Positions 1 to 7,023 of a stretch of DNA of 14,364 bases are shown here, piece after piece. The notes beneath the pieces were generated by a model, which worked only from the letters and a program-made list of their open reading frames with translations, had not been told where the DNA came from and searched no databases. How positions within the stretch are numbered: the first letter of the stretch is position 1; every line of letters begins with the position of its first letter. Made by a program: the position numbers and the translations under genes. The stretch spans positions 1 through 14,364 of the forward strand of contig DHAA01000145.1 in NCBI GenBank assembly GCA_002397275.1, in the 5' to 3' direction. The stretch comes from Thermacetogenium sp. UBA4966 (GTDB taxonomy: Bacteria > Bacillota > DSM-12270 > Thermacetogeniales > Thermacetogeniaceae).

Positions 1-257
1 TTTATTAGATTCAACGTTACCGGCAATGCTATGACGAGCAGCAGCATCGCCGCGGCCACCATCCCCGCCTGTCTATAATAATTCCGTTTAGGTTTCTCTT
101 TTTGCTCATGGAAGAGGTCTGTCATGCGCTTGTTAAATTCTTGTGATATTTTTATTTCATTTTTTAAGCTTTCCTCGTCCGGAATACTACTTGAAATATC
201 TTCGTCAATCATCTCAGCGATTTTTTTCATATAATTCTCGCCATTTCTTTTCATCAT
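1..257 (-). CDS. Membrane protein of unknown function, N-terminal part, cut by window edge
   Basis: The frame is open from an ATG at 257 to the left edge, so only the first 85 or so residues are visible. A GAGAGGG Shine-Dalgarno lies 6-7 bases upstream; a second ATG follows immediately at 254. The product begins with about 60 charged, Lys/Glu-rich, presumably cytoplasmic residues (starting MMKRNGENYMKKIAEMIDED), then a membrane segment at about residues 66-85 (AGMVAAAMLLLVIALPVTL). A soluble N-terminus followed by a single membrane span is the layout of many anti-sigma factors, but I see no zinc-binding or other family motif, so no function is assigned. The gene is clearly richer in A+T than its neighbours. 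It was found by translating the edge by hand. Confidence 0.7.
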   Translation of the reverse strand, partial: MMKRNGENYMKKIAEMIDEDISSSIPDEESLKNEIKISQEFNKRMTDLFHEQKEKPKRNYYRQAGMVAAAMLLLVIALPVTLNLI

Positions 258-426
258 GTGATTCCCTCTCTAGGTATTCATTGTGATGTTCCGGCCCGCT
301 GCAATCTTTTCCTGACATTTGCCGGTGAAATATTCAGTATCCGCCGCTTCCTCTTTTTGCTTTATAATATCTGTGCAGTGTTTTCCCCTTCACTAATAGA
401 TACCAAAAAAGATTTGATTTGGTGAC

Positions 427-465
427 AAAAAACCCCGTCTCAATAAAATATAAGACGGGGTTTTT
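427..465. terminator. Bidirectional rho-independent terminator
   Basis: An 8-bp perfect stem (CCCCGTCT at 433-440 with AGACGGGG at 453-460) has a 12-base loop, with an A run on the left (427-432) and a T run on the right (461-465). It can therefore terminate in either direction. It lies 15 bases beyond the stop of the minus-strand holin-like gene and most likely ends that transcript, separating it from the A+T-rich gene at the left edge. Confidence 0.85.
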
Positions 466-480
466 CGGCTGAGTTTACAT

Positions 481-876
481 TCAGCGTATACCCGTAGGCA
501 CAAACATATCGATAATGCCGACGATGGCAGCAGCTATAAGAGCTCCCAGAACAGTCACGTTCAGACCAGGGATCATGAACTGGAGCAGGTAAAAGATAAC
601 CGCTGAAACCACAAACCCAACCCCGCCGCGCGCATACGGCGAAATGTTGCGGCCGAAGAGAGATTCGAGCCCGAATCCGATGGCTGCAACTAAGATAGCG
701 GCTAAGAGCGCGTGCCAGAAAGACAGCCCGGTAAAGCCAGGGGTAATATAGCTCACAACCATTAAAACAATCGCAGCTACTATGAACCTGATAATGTGAG
801 CCATCCAGCCCTGTCCGGCCAAATTGGAGATCCCTCCGCCGGAATCGCCCTGAACTCCCTTATTCTCGTCTGTCAT
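481..876 (-). CDS. Small four-helix membrane protein of the YvlD / phage holin 4 family
   Basis: This 131-residue protein has a Gly/Ser-rich cytoplasmic start of about 25 residues and then four hydrophobic segments (about 28-46, 54-72, 84-103 and 108-125). It matches the pattern I know from the family annotated 'phage holin family protein' (YvlD-like): VSYITPGF in helix 1, LLAAILVAAIGFGLESLFGR in helix 2, RGGVGFVVSA, and the end VGIIDMFVPTGIR. These are chromosomal bacterial proteins found in many Firmicutes, not part of a phage here, and their function is not established. The start is well supported by a strong AGGGGGGAGGTGA Shine-Dalgarno seven bases before the ATG. It appears to be a single-gene transcript ending at the terminator at 427-465. 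Confidence 0.85.
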   Translation of the reverse strand: MTDENKGVQGDSGGGISNLAGQGWMAHIIRFIVAAIVLMVVSYITPGFTGLSFWHALLAAILVAAIGFGLESLFGRNISPYARGGVGFVVSAVIFYLLQFMIPGLNVTVLGALIAAAIVGIIDMFVPTGIR

Positions 877-1280
877 GTTGTCACCTCCCCCCTAGCTAAA
901 CTAGGTTCCGCGCTGTGATTCTGTTGAAACACAGCAACAGGAAGCATCATCCATAGTTTAACCAGAAAAGGTGATTTCATGCATCTGCCCGGCGGTCAGC
1001 GGCTTGGATGGATTTAGCATATAAATGACTCGTGCTATCTACCTTGAAAATAAAAGCTACTCAATTATCGCGAAACAGCCGGCTGGATTCCAGTGAAGCG
1101 ACCATTATGGAGTTCCGGGTAACGGCATCAGGCGCAGCAAAGTCGCCGGTTAATTTGGAAGTTGGAGGTCACTTCAAACTTCTCACTTCCAGTAATAATA
1201 GGGAGCAAGCAGAATCCAGCCGGCCACTTCCCCTGAAAGCAATGTTTTGCTATTTTCATCCATTTGATGGTGAAGCGCAG
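877..1280. other. 404-base non-coding region between pth and the holin-like gene
   Basis: I find no convincing gene here; the one long plus-strand frame is mostly antisense to pth. Beside the holin-like gene a 5-bp perfect stem (CCTAG 891-895, CTAGG 901-905) sits directly upstream of its Shine-Dalgarno, and a CTGTTG/CAACAG dyad lies at about 923-942. The region from 1078 to 1224 contains nested inverted repeats, described separately. No clear sigma-A promoter for the holin-like gene could be picked out, although it must lie here if the gene is not read from pth. There is no convincing terminator after pth. Confidence 0.6.
1078..1224. repeat. Nested inverted repeats in intergenic DNA
   Basis: A perfect 13-bp inverted repeat, GCCGGCTGGATTC at 1078-1090 and GAATCCAGCCGGC at 1212-1224, brackets 121 bases. 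Inside it is a second dyad, GGAAGT at 1157-1162 and ACTTCC at 1185-1190, and the motif GTTGGAGGTC, which matches in 9 of 10 bases the GTCGGAGGTC unit of the repeat tract at 7024-7090. The left outer arm overlaps a 10-bp palindrome CAGCCGGCTG. It could be a small non-autonomous element, a decayed repeat cluster, or the base of an RNA structure; I see no target-site duplication. Confidence 0.5.
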
Positions 1281-1895
1281 CTACCCGTTGTAGCGGTTCA
1301 TGGCGGCCTCAATACCGTCGGCTGCCCAGCAGCGGGCAGCGTCTGCGGCCAGGGACCAGGCTTTTTCAAAAAACGGTCTTTCATCCCAGGAAAACGGTTT
1401 CAAGACATAATCTACCGCATCCATCCCCTGCGGAGGGCGCCCGACGCCGATGCGCAGCCGGGCGAAGTCTCTGGACCCTAGCTGATCGATCACCGATTGC
1501 ACCCCTTTGTGCCCTCCGGAGCCGCCCCCCGGGCGCAGCCTGATCCTACCCGCAGGCAAATCCAGATCATCATGAACCACCAGCAGATCCTGCGGCAAAA
1601 GGCGCAGCTGACGCAACAACGGCTTAATCGCCAGCCCGCTGAGGTTCATGTAAGTATAGGGCCGCGCCAGCAGAACGTTCCTGCCCGCGATTTCCACAGT
1701 GCAGATCCCGGCCAGGCGGCGGTATTTTTTCCAGCCCCGGCTGTTATCGGCCAGGCTTTCCACGAGCTTAAAACCGGCGTTATGGCGCGTCCAAGCGTAG
1801 CGCGGCCCGGGATTACCCAGGCCGACAATCGCTTTCTCAGGCGAGGCTTTTTTCACATCACCCGGGTCAACCAACTCCCGCAGCCAGGTGAACAT
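1281..1895 (-). CDS. pth: Peptidyl-tRNA hydrolase
   Basis: The 204-residue product is a Pth-family enzyme, which cleaves peptidyl-tRNA released from stalled ribosomes in the cytoplasm so that the tRNA can be reused. Visible signatures are VGLGNPG (24-30, Asn28), TRHNAGF (36-42, catalytic His38), PYTYMNLSG (79-87) and VVHDDLDLP (106-114, Asp109/Asp110). Where E. coli Pth has GGHN with Asn114, this protein has GGHK (Lys130). About 20 residues precede the usual beginning of the family, but an AAGGGGAG Shine-Dalgarno six bases before the ATG at 1895 supports this start. It lies 12 bases after rplY and is presumably cotranscribed, a pairing common in Firmicutes. Confidence 0.95.
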   Translation of the reverse strand: MFTWLRELVDPGDVKKASPEKAIVGLGNPGPRYAWTRHNAGFKLVESLADNSRGWKKYRRLAGICTVEIAGRNVLLARPYTYMNLSGLAIKPLLRQLRLLPQDLLVVHDDLDLPAGRIRLRPGGGSGGHKGVQSVIDQLGSRDFARLRIGVGRPPQGMDAVDYVLKPFSWDERPFFEKAWSLAADAARCWAADGIEAAMNRYNG

Positions 1896-1907
1896 TCGTT
1901 TCTCCCC

Positions 1908-2564
1908 TTACTCTTCCTGTTCTTCCGCGCCCTCGGCTGCTGCGGCTCCGCCAACAGCCTCTCCTTCGCTCTCTTCTTCTTCCTCTTCCTCTTCCTCATA
2001 AACAGGCGCCACGACCAGGGCTATAACGGAGTCAGGATCCGATATAATTTTTACGCCTTCAGGCGCCTCCAAATCTCCCACTGTTAGCTGTTCGCCGATA
2101 TTCAGGGCGCTGAGATCGGCCTCCAGGCGATCAGGCATGCGCGTCGGAAGGCAGGATACCGTTACAGTACGCAGCATATGCTGCAGAATGCCCCCCTCTT
2201 TGATGCCCGCGGCCTCTCCGACAAGCAGAACAGGCGCCTCTGTTTCGATCTCCTCGGTGAGTACGACCTGGAAAAAGTCGGCGTGCAGCAGATCCCGCCG
2301 CAGAGGGTCGCGCTGCAACTCGCGGCACATCACCAGATACGGCTCATTATTTTCCTCGCCGGCAATATCCAGGCTGATCAGTGTGCTTCCAATACTGTGG
2401 GTAGCTATAATCGCCTCCATGTCCTTTGTAGAAACCTGGATGGTGATATTGCCAACCTCTTTTCCATAGAGAACCGCGGGGATCATCCCCCGGCGGCGCA
2501 AAGAGAGCACATTCCTTTTAGGGCCGCACTCCCTTTTTTGTGCACTCAATTCGATACTTTTCAT
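1908..2564 (-). CDS. rplY: 50S ribosomal protein L25 (TL5/CTC form)
   Basis: This 218-residue protein is the long, two-domain form of L25 (general stress protein Ctc / TL5), which binds 5S rRNA in the large ribosomal subunit. The N-terminal RNA-binding domain (about 1-95) contains the typical LRRRGMIPAVLYGK and LQRDPLRRDLLHADFFQV. The C-terminal TL5 domain (about 96-187) includes VLLVGEAAGIKEGGILQ and ends at VIALVVAP. A very acidic low-complexity tail (188-218, with a run of nine Glu) follows, as is usual in this form. AGGAGTG upstream supports the ATG at 2564. It is the first gene of the rplY-pth pair and diverges from the PRC-barrel gene across about 190 bases; no promoter there is convincing enough to mark. 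Confidence 0.95.
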   Translation of the reverse strand: MKSIELSAQKRECGPKRNVLSLRRRGMIPAVLYGKEVGNITIQVSTKDMEAIIATHSIGSTLISLDIAGEENNEPYLVMCRELQRDPLRRDLLHADFFQVVLTEEIETEAPVLLVGEAAGIKEGGILQHMLRTVTVSCLPTRMPDRLEADLSALNIGEQLTVGDLEAPEGVKIISDPDSVIALVVAPVYEEEEEEEEESEGEAVGGAAAAEGAEEQEE

Positions 2565-2758
2565 CTACAAACACTCCTGTTTCCTAAATTTTTTTGTCTA
2601 TACCCAGCCTTTGATCAGTTCATTCACTAGTTTAGCCTGAAAAGAAGTCAAAAATCAAGAGATTTGAGGTATACCGCTTCCCGCGGACCAATATATTTTA
2701 AGAGTTACTCTGAAAAAAGCAGTATCTTATGTATCGCTTTAAAAGGAGGCGATGTCAG

Positions 2759-3400
2759 TTGCGCAGAAGCCGGCAATTTCTTTCCCTACCCGTGGTCACC
2801 CTGGAGGAAGGAAAAGAGATCGGGCGCATTCGGGGTCTGGTAGTTGATCCCGCATGCGGGGAGGTCGCTGCGCTTCTCGTTCAGCGAGGCAGCATCTTCC
2901 CCGAACAAAAGGTGATCCCTTATCCCAGAGTTGTAAGCGTCGGGAGCAGCGCTCTCACCGTACAGAAGGCAAGCAATGCAGAAAGGCTGGCCAGCTTGCC
3001 CCAAATCCTCACCCTGATCAAAGAAAATGTACAGCTCAAAGGTTCCCGGGTTATTACCGAAGGAGGCGCCGCCCTGGGCCATGTCGTGGAGTACCTGGTG
3101 GACCCGGGCACAGGGAAGATCGAAGCCTTCGAAGTCAGCGGAAACCCTGCTGAAAGCCTTTGGAAAGGGAAGGCGTTTCTCCCGGCAGAGGAAGTGCGAA
3201 CCATTGGCAAAGACGTGCTTGTAGTACGTCAGGGAGCAGAAAAAACACTTACGAAAAGCGACGGCAAGCTGGCGGAAGGAGTCAAGAACATCAGAGAAAC
3301 CACCAACCGCTTCGTCAACAAGGCGCGCCGCCTGCAGTCTAAAATGCAGGGAGATGAATTCGCAGAAGAAGAGCCTCCTCACGATGAAAAACCTGTTTAG
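2759..3400 (+). CDS. Tandem PRC-barrel domain protein
   Basis: The product has two PRC-barrel repeats (about residues 6-80 and 88-165 from the TTG start), each with the expected beginning: LPVVTLEEGKEIGRIRGLVVD and GSRVITEGGAALGHVVEYL. A charged helical tail of about 45 residues follows. PRC-barrels are small beta-barrels found in RNA-processing, photosynthesis and sporulation-associated proteins; this one has no diagnostic partner, so its role is unknown. I place the start at TTG 2759, not the in-frame ATG 2729, because a near-perfect AAAGGAGG (2742-2749) lies nine bases before the TTG and falls inside the coding sequence if ATG 2729 is used. The ATG at 2752 is out of frame. It converges on prs with only three bases between the stops. 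Confidence 0.8.
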   Translation: MRRSRQFLSLPVVTLEEGKEIGRIRGLVVDPACGEVAALLVQRGSIFPEQKVIPYPRVVSVGSSALTVQKASNAERLASLPQILTLIKENVQLKGSRVITEGGAALGHVVEYLVDPGTGKIEAFEVSGNPAESLWKGKAFLPAEEVRTIGKDVLVVRQGAEKTLTKSDGKLAEGVKNIRETTNRFVNKARRLQSKMQGDEFAEEEPPHDEKPV

Positions 3401-3403
3401 CTT

Positions 3404-4384
3404 TTATTCAAATAGCTTGCTGACAGAGAGATCCTGATGTATTCTGATGATAGATTCCCCAAAAAGAGGAGCTACGGTGAGCACCTTTAACTTGGGGAAT
3501 CGCTTCTCCGGGGGAACAGGTATCGTGTTGGTCACAACGACCTCTTTCAACGGGGAGGCCTGCAATCGCTCCCTGGCAGGGCCTGAAATCACCGGGTGCG
3601 TACAGCAGGCATAAACATCCCTGGCGCCGCGCTCCAGCAGCGCTTCCGCGGCCTTGGTGATCGTCCCTGCAGTATCGATAATGTCATCCACCAGAATGGC
3701 GGTTTTTCCTTTAACATCGCCCACCACATGCAGGACCTCGGAAACATTAGGCTGCGGCCTGCGCTTATCGATAATGGCAATAGCGGCCTCCAGACGGCTG
3801 GCCATATCCCTCGCTCTGGTTACGCCGCCGACATCAGGAGAAACCACTATCGGATCCACGATGCCGATATTCTGAAAATACTCCCCGAGGATAGGCACGC
3901 CCAGCAGGTGATCCAACGGAATATCAAAGAAGCCCTGGATCTGGCCGGCATGCAGATCCATAGTGAGCACCCGGGTAGCCCCCGCTACAGTAATCAGGTT
4001 GGCCAAAAGCTTGGCGGTGATCGGTTCCCTCGCCTTTAACTTCCGATCCTGCCGCGCATATCCATAATAAGGAAGGACAGCGCAAATACGCCGCGCCGAT
4101 GCCCGCTTAAGAGCGTCGATCATGATCAAAAGCTCCATCACATTCTTGTTGGCGGGAGGACATGTAGGCTGAACCACAAAAACATCCGCGCCCCTGACAC
4201 TTTCATTAATGGTCACACAGATCTCTCCGTCGCTGAAGTAGGAGACACGCACATCCCCCAGCTCGATGCCCAGGTAATCGGCAATCTCCCCCGCCAGCTG
4301 CGGATTGGCGTTACCGGTAAATATCTTCAACTGTTTAGTATAAAGCATTTCACCGTTCCCTTCTCTCTCCCTGCTTACTTTCAT
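3404..4384 (-). CDS. prs: Ribose-phosphate pyrophosphokinase (PRPP synthetase)
   Basis: It makes PRPP from ribose 5-phosphate and ATP for nucleotide, histidine, tryptophan and NAD synthesis. Family motifs are clear: LKIFTGNANPQLA near the start (19-31), SDGE (51-54), the ATP-binding loop YYGYARQDRK (106-115), DLHAGQIQGFFDIPLDHL (143-160), and the PRPP-binding loop VDDIIDTAGT (232-241). The end, SVSKLFE, is typical. Two starts are plausible: ATG 4384, whose ATGA overlaps the glmU stop and has AAAGGGAG eight bases upstream, and ATG 4348 (MLYTKQLKIF), which gives 314 residues, closer to the usual family length, and is also preceded by AAGGGA. The glmU-prs pairing and order are conserved across Firmicutes. 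Confidence 0.96.
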   Translation of the reverse strand: MKVSREREGNGEMLYTKQLKIFTGNANPQLAGEIADYLGIELGDVRVSYFSDGEICVTINESVRGADVFVVQPTCPPANKNVMELLIMIDALKRASARRICAVLPYYGYARQDRKLKAREPITAKLLANLITVAGATRVLTMDLHAGQIQGFFDIPLDHLLGVPILGEYFQNIGIVDPIVVSPDVGGVTRARDMASRLEAAIAIIDKRRPQPNVSEVLHVVGDVKGKTAILVDDIIDTAGTITKAAEALLERGARDVYACCTHPVISGPARERLQASPLKEVVVTNTIPVPPEKRFPKLKVLTVAPLFGESIIRIHQDLSVSKLFE

Positions 4385-5766
4385 TCTTCATGCTCCCTTT
4401 TATTCCTCTTTTTTTCCCTCCAATCGAGAACCGCGACCTGTTTGGCGCGCTCGACCGCTAAAGAAGCCGCGGGAACATCTTTGGTAATGGTTGACCCGGC
4501 GCCGATCACAGCATCCTTCCCCACGCTGACGGGCGCCACCAGATTGGTGTTGCTGCCGACAAAAACCCCGTCCTGAATAATCGTTTTGTGTTTATGCACA
4601 CCGTCATAGTTGCAGGTGATCGTTCCGGCGCCGACATTAACCCGCGCGCCTACGTCGCTATCTCCGACATAGCTTAAATGCGGAATTTTGCTCCCCTGTC
4701 CCACAGATGTCTTTTTCAGCTCCACAAAATCACCGATCTTCACCTCATCGGCCAAGGCGTTCCCCGGCCTCAGATAGGCATAGGGCCCAATGTTACACCG
4801 GTCGCCGACCGAGCTTTCTATAACGACCGAGTATTGCACGGAAACCCCGTCTCCCACAACAGCGCTGCAAATGCGCGTACCCGGTCCGATGGCGCACCCC
4901 TTGCCGATAACCGTCTTCCCCTCCAGAAAAGTAAAGGGGTAGATCACCGTATCCCGGCCGACCTGCACCCCTTTATCGATATAAGTCGCGGCGGGGTCGT
5001 GAATCGTCACGCCTTCATCCATCAAGCGCAGACACTCCCGCTCCCGCAGGAGCCGCTCCGCCTCAGCCAACTGGCGGCGCGTATTGATCCCGGCCGTTTC
5101 AGCGGCAGGAGCGGTTACCGCGGTAACGGTACGGCCGTCATCCCGCAGCAGGCGAATGCAGTCGGTCAGATAGTATTCTCCCTGTTTGTTGTCCGGCTGC
5201 AAGCGGCGGATCGCCGCTTCCAGGGCTTCCTTGGTGAAAGCATAGGCGCCGGTGTTGATCTCCTGTATCCTCTTCTCTTCAACAGTCGCATCGCTTTCCT
5301 CAACAATAGCCTCTACAATATTATCCCCCGTTTTGATAATCCGCCCATAACCCCTGGGATCCTCAAAAACACTGGTGAGAACCGCTGCAGAAGAAGACCC
5401 ATCCCGCAGCGAAACGGCCAGTTTCTCCAGGGTCTCCGCTCTCAAAAGAGGGGTATCCCCACAAAGCACCAGCACTTCCCGGCATTCTTCTGCAAGGAAG
5501 GGCAGGGCTTTAAGCACCGCATCCCCTGTACCCAACTGTTTCTCCTGAAAAGCGAAAGTATATTTATTATCCCCCAGCGCTTCCCGCACCATCTCCGCGC
5601 CCTGGCCGACAACAACTACAATTTCGCCGATACCGGCCTTCTCCACAGCTTCCAAAACATGACGGAGCAAAGGCGCCCCCGCGGCACGATGCAGCACCTT
5701 GGGGATCTCCGATTTCATTCGCTTTCCCTGACCGGCGGCAAGAATTATTGCTCCTATTCCCTGCAA
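4381..5766 (-). CDS. glmU: Bifunctional UDP-N-acetylglucosamine pyrophosphorylase / GlcN-1-P acetyltransferase
   Basis: GlmU acetylates glucosamine 1-phosphate and couples it to UTP, giving UDP-GlcNAc for peptidoglycan and spore cortex. The 461-residue length is normal. The N-terminal uridylyltransferase domain (1 to about 230) has LAAGQGKRMKSEIPKVL (9-25), QLGTGDAV (77-84) and the metal-binding Asp in LCGDTPLL (101-108). The C-terminal left-handed beta-helix (from about 250) carries LRPGN, FVELKKTSVG, KIPHLSYVGD with the catalytic His, and GAGTITCNYDG. The start is TTG 5766, preceded by TAGGAGTGG at correct spacing. It lies 122 bases downstream of spoVG, with the spoVG terminator between, so it needs either read-through or its own promoter, which I could not place with confidence. 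Confidence 0.97.
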   Translation of the reverse strand: MQGIGAIILAAGQGKRMKSEIPKVLHRAAGAPLLRHVLEAVEKAGIGEIVVVVGQGAEMVREALGDNKYTFAFQEKQLGTGDAVLKALPFLAEECREVLVLCGDTPLLRAETLEKLAVSLRDGSSSAAVLTSVFEDPRGYGRIIKTGDNIVEAIVEESDATVEEKRIQEINTGAYAFTKEALEAAIRRLQPDNKQGEYYLTDCIRLLRDDGRTVTAVTAPAAETAGINTRRQLAEAERLLRERECLRLMDEGVTIHDPAATYIDKGVQVGRDTVIYPFTFLEGKTVIGKGCAIGPGTRICSAVVGDGVSVQYSVVIESSVGDRCNIGPYAYLRPGNALADEVKIGDFVELKKTSVGQGSKIPHLSYVGDSDVGARVNVGAGTITCNYDGVHKHKTIIQDGVFVGSNTNLVAPVSVGKDAVIGAGSTITKDVPAASLAVERAKQVAVLDWREKKRNKREHEE

Positions 5767-5829
5767 AGCTATCCACTCCTATCTGTTCCCGGTTTATACC
5801 CGCGCCTTCATCCGGCTTCTGAGTACAAC

Positions 5830-5855
5830 AAAAAAAGGGAATGTTTGATTCCCTT
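5830..5855 (-). terminator. Rho-independent terminator after spoVG
   Basis: On the minus strand a perfect 8-bp stem (AAGGGAAT / ATTCCCTT, loop of five) is followed directly by a run of seven T residues. It starts 34 bases after the spoVG stop and separates spoVG from glmU. Confidence 0.8.
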
Positions 5856-5888
5856 AAATAGTTCGCTTGATCCCCTCGCTCCAGAAGT

Positions 5889-6152
5889 TTATTCTGCTTC
5901 TGCCTCTTGATAGGCGTTTAAAATAGCATCCTGAATACTCTTCCTGCTTTCGGAAGTGATGGGGTGAGCGATATCCCGAAACTCCCCGGCCGGCGTCTTC
6001 CGGCTGGGCATAGCAATAAACAGGCCTCTTTCACCTTCGACAATCTTGATGTCATGCACCACAAAGACATCATCGAAGGTCACCGAACAGACGGCTTTCA
6101 TTCTGCTCCCATCCTGGCCAACCTTGCGAATGCGCACCTCTGTAACCTGCAT
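5889..6152 (-). CDS. spoVG: Septation / stage V sporulation protein SpoVG
   Basis: This 87-residue protein matches SpoVG throughout: MQVTEVRIRKV at the start, AVCSVTFDDVFVVHDIKIVEG in the centre, and GLFIAMPSRKTPAGEFRDIAHPI followed by the helix that ends the family. SpoVG is a small nucleic-acid-binding regulator; in Bacillus subtilis it affects asymmetric septation and cortex formation, and in other Firmicutes surface and virulence traits. An AGAGGAGG Shine-Dalgarno lies 11 bases before the ATG. A sigma-H-type promoter sits just upstream and a terminator just downstream, so the gene can be a monocistronic early-sporulation unit embedded among housekeeping genes. Confidence 0.96.
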   Translation of the reverse strand: MQVTEVRIRKVGQDGSRMKAVCSVTFDDVFVVHDIKIVEGERGLFIAMPSRKTPAGEFRDIAHPITSESRKSIQDAILNAYQEAEAE

Positions 6153-6198
6153 TAATTACTAAACCTCCTCTTGATGCACGGTTGCTGTCTGAATCTGT

Positions 6199-6227
6199 TT
6201 ATTCGCCAAGATTTTATAGATTCCTGC
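6199..6227 (-). promoter_or_regulatory. Sigma-H-type promoter of spoVG
   Basis: Reading the minus strand, GCAGGAATC (6219-6227) and GGCGAATAA (6199-6207) are separated by 11 bases. They match the sigma-H consensus (RnAGGAWWW and RnnGAATWW) in all but one position. The distance between AGGA and GAAT is the same as I recall for the Bacillus subtilis spoVG promoter, a classical sigma-H target. It lies 20 bases after the upstream gene's stop and 46 bases before the spoVG ATG. Confidence 0.7.
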
Positions 6228-6246
6228 CTGGAAAATAATAAATAGA

Positions 6247-7002
6247 TCAGTCGGCTTCCAACAAACTGCGGGCCAGCTGCAAATCGGAGGCCTTGTCCAC
6301 ATCCACCCCAATCTCCGGATAGCCGCTGATCACAGCAAGCCCCCTGGCGCCGACAATCTCGGAAACCCTTTGCTCAGCCTCTGCAATAGTCAGCTGCCCG
6401 AAAACGTATTTCCAGAGTATCCCGAATCCAACCAGGCGCGCCAGGGCCGCCGGTTTCTTGCGCAGCCTGACAAAATCCTCGGCTACAGGCAGGCAGCTGC
6501 TGATCACCTCTCGGCTGATTAAAAAAATGTTGCCTCCTGTAAAAGCGCCGTCCTTCAAGCCTGCATAGGTGCGCCTAGCGCCGGGAAAGCGCTTTTCCAC
6601 AGTTTCCTTCTTCACAATAGGATAATAAAAATCCGCTTCCCGTTCGCGGCACCTGGAGATAAAATCATCAACAGCTTCAACCGTCAGAAATGGAATATCA
6701 CCGGTACAAGCCATGATCCAGCGGCTTGTTTCCCCCAGCGCATCCACTCCGGCAGCAAAGCTCTGCAAGGGCGTAGCCCCCTGCTCCGCGAAAAAAAGCC
6801 CCTCCCTGCCGCCGCACAGCGGCGCCATCTCTTTATTATCCCCCACAAGAGCGATCTTCTCAATATTTTGGCTGCCGGCGAGCGCTTCAACAACATAATC
6901 CACCATCAGCCTGGAGTCAAGAGAGACCAGCGCTTTAGCACACTCTCCCTCTTCTATTCCTCCGCCGCCTGCTAAAACTACAACATCCACTCTGTCAATC
7001 AT
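6247..7002 (-). CDS. MobA-like nucleotidyltransferase family protein
   Basis: The fold is that of an NTP_transf_3 (MobA-like) sugar- or cofactor-nucleotidyltransferase: VDVVVLAGGGG at the start, LVSLDSRLMVDYVVEAL, a metal-binding ACTGDIPFLT (the Asp after Gly is the expected ligand), GGNIFLIS, and a late DVDKASDL that could supply the second metal ligand. The usual LAGGxSxRMG is altered to LAGGGGIEEG, with no Arg at the expected place. This version often sits next to spoVG in spore-forming Clostridia; its substrate is not known to me. I start at ATG 7002 because GAGGAG lies 9-10 bases upstream; the in-frame TTG at 7011 directly abuts that site. The encoded length is then 251 residues. Confidence 0.85.
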   Translation of the reverse strand: MIDRVDVVVLAGGGGIEEGECAKALVSLDSRLMVDYVVEALAGSQNIEKIALVGDNKEMAPLCGGREGLFFAEQGATPLQSFAAGVDALGETSRWIMACTGDIPFLTVEAVDDFISRCREREADFYYPIVKKETVEKRFPGARRTYAGLKDGAFTGGNIFLISREVISSCLPVAEDFVRLRKKPAALARLVGFGILWKYVFGQLTIAEAEQRVSEIVGARGLAVISGYPEIGVDVDKASDLQLARSLLEAD

Positions 7003-7023
7003 CTTATCCAACTCCTCTATTCT

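Noticed and set aside
481..876. Prophage indication from the holin-like gene
   Set aside because: The protein belongs to a chromosomal YvlD-like family that carries a holin name; no lysin, capsid, integrase or attachment site is nearby.
979..1017. 12-codon plus-strand frame after AAAGGTGATTTC
   Set aside because: Very short, no gene follows on that strand for it to lead into, and no recognisable peptide.
1032..1481. 149-residue plus-strand frame overlapping the end of pth
   Set aside because: Mostly antisense to the well-supported pth gene, composition not protein-like, and no good ribosome-binding site.
2616..2700. Possible sigma-A promoter of rplY (TTGATT and TAAACT)
   Set aside because: The spacer is 19 bases and each box matches only four of six positions, so it is not strong enough to annotate.
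4678..5910. 410-residue plus-strand frame
   Set aside because: Antisense to glmU, whose motifs are unmistakable; the long frame is a by-product of G+C-rich third positions.
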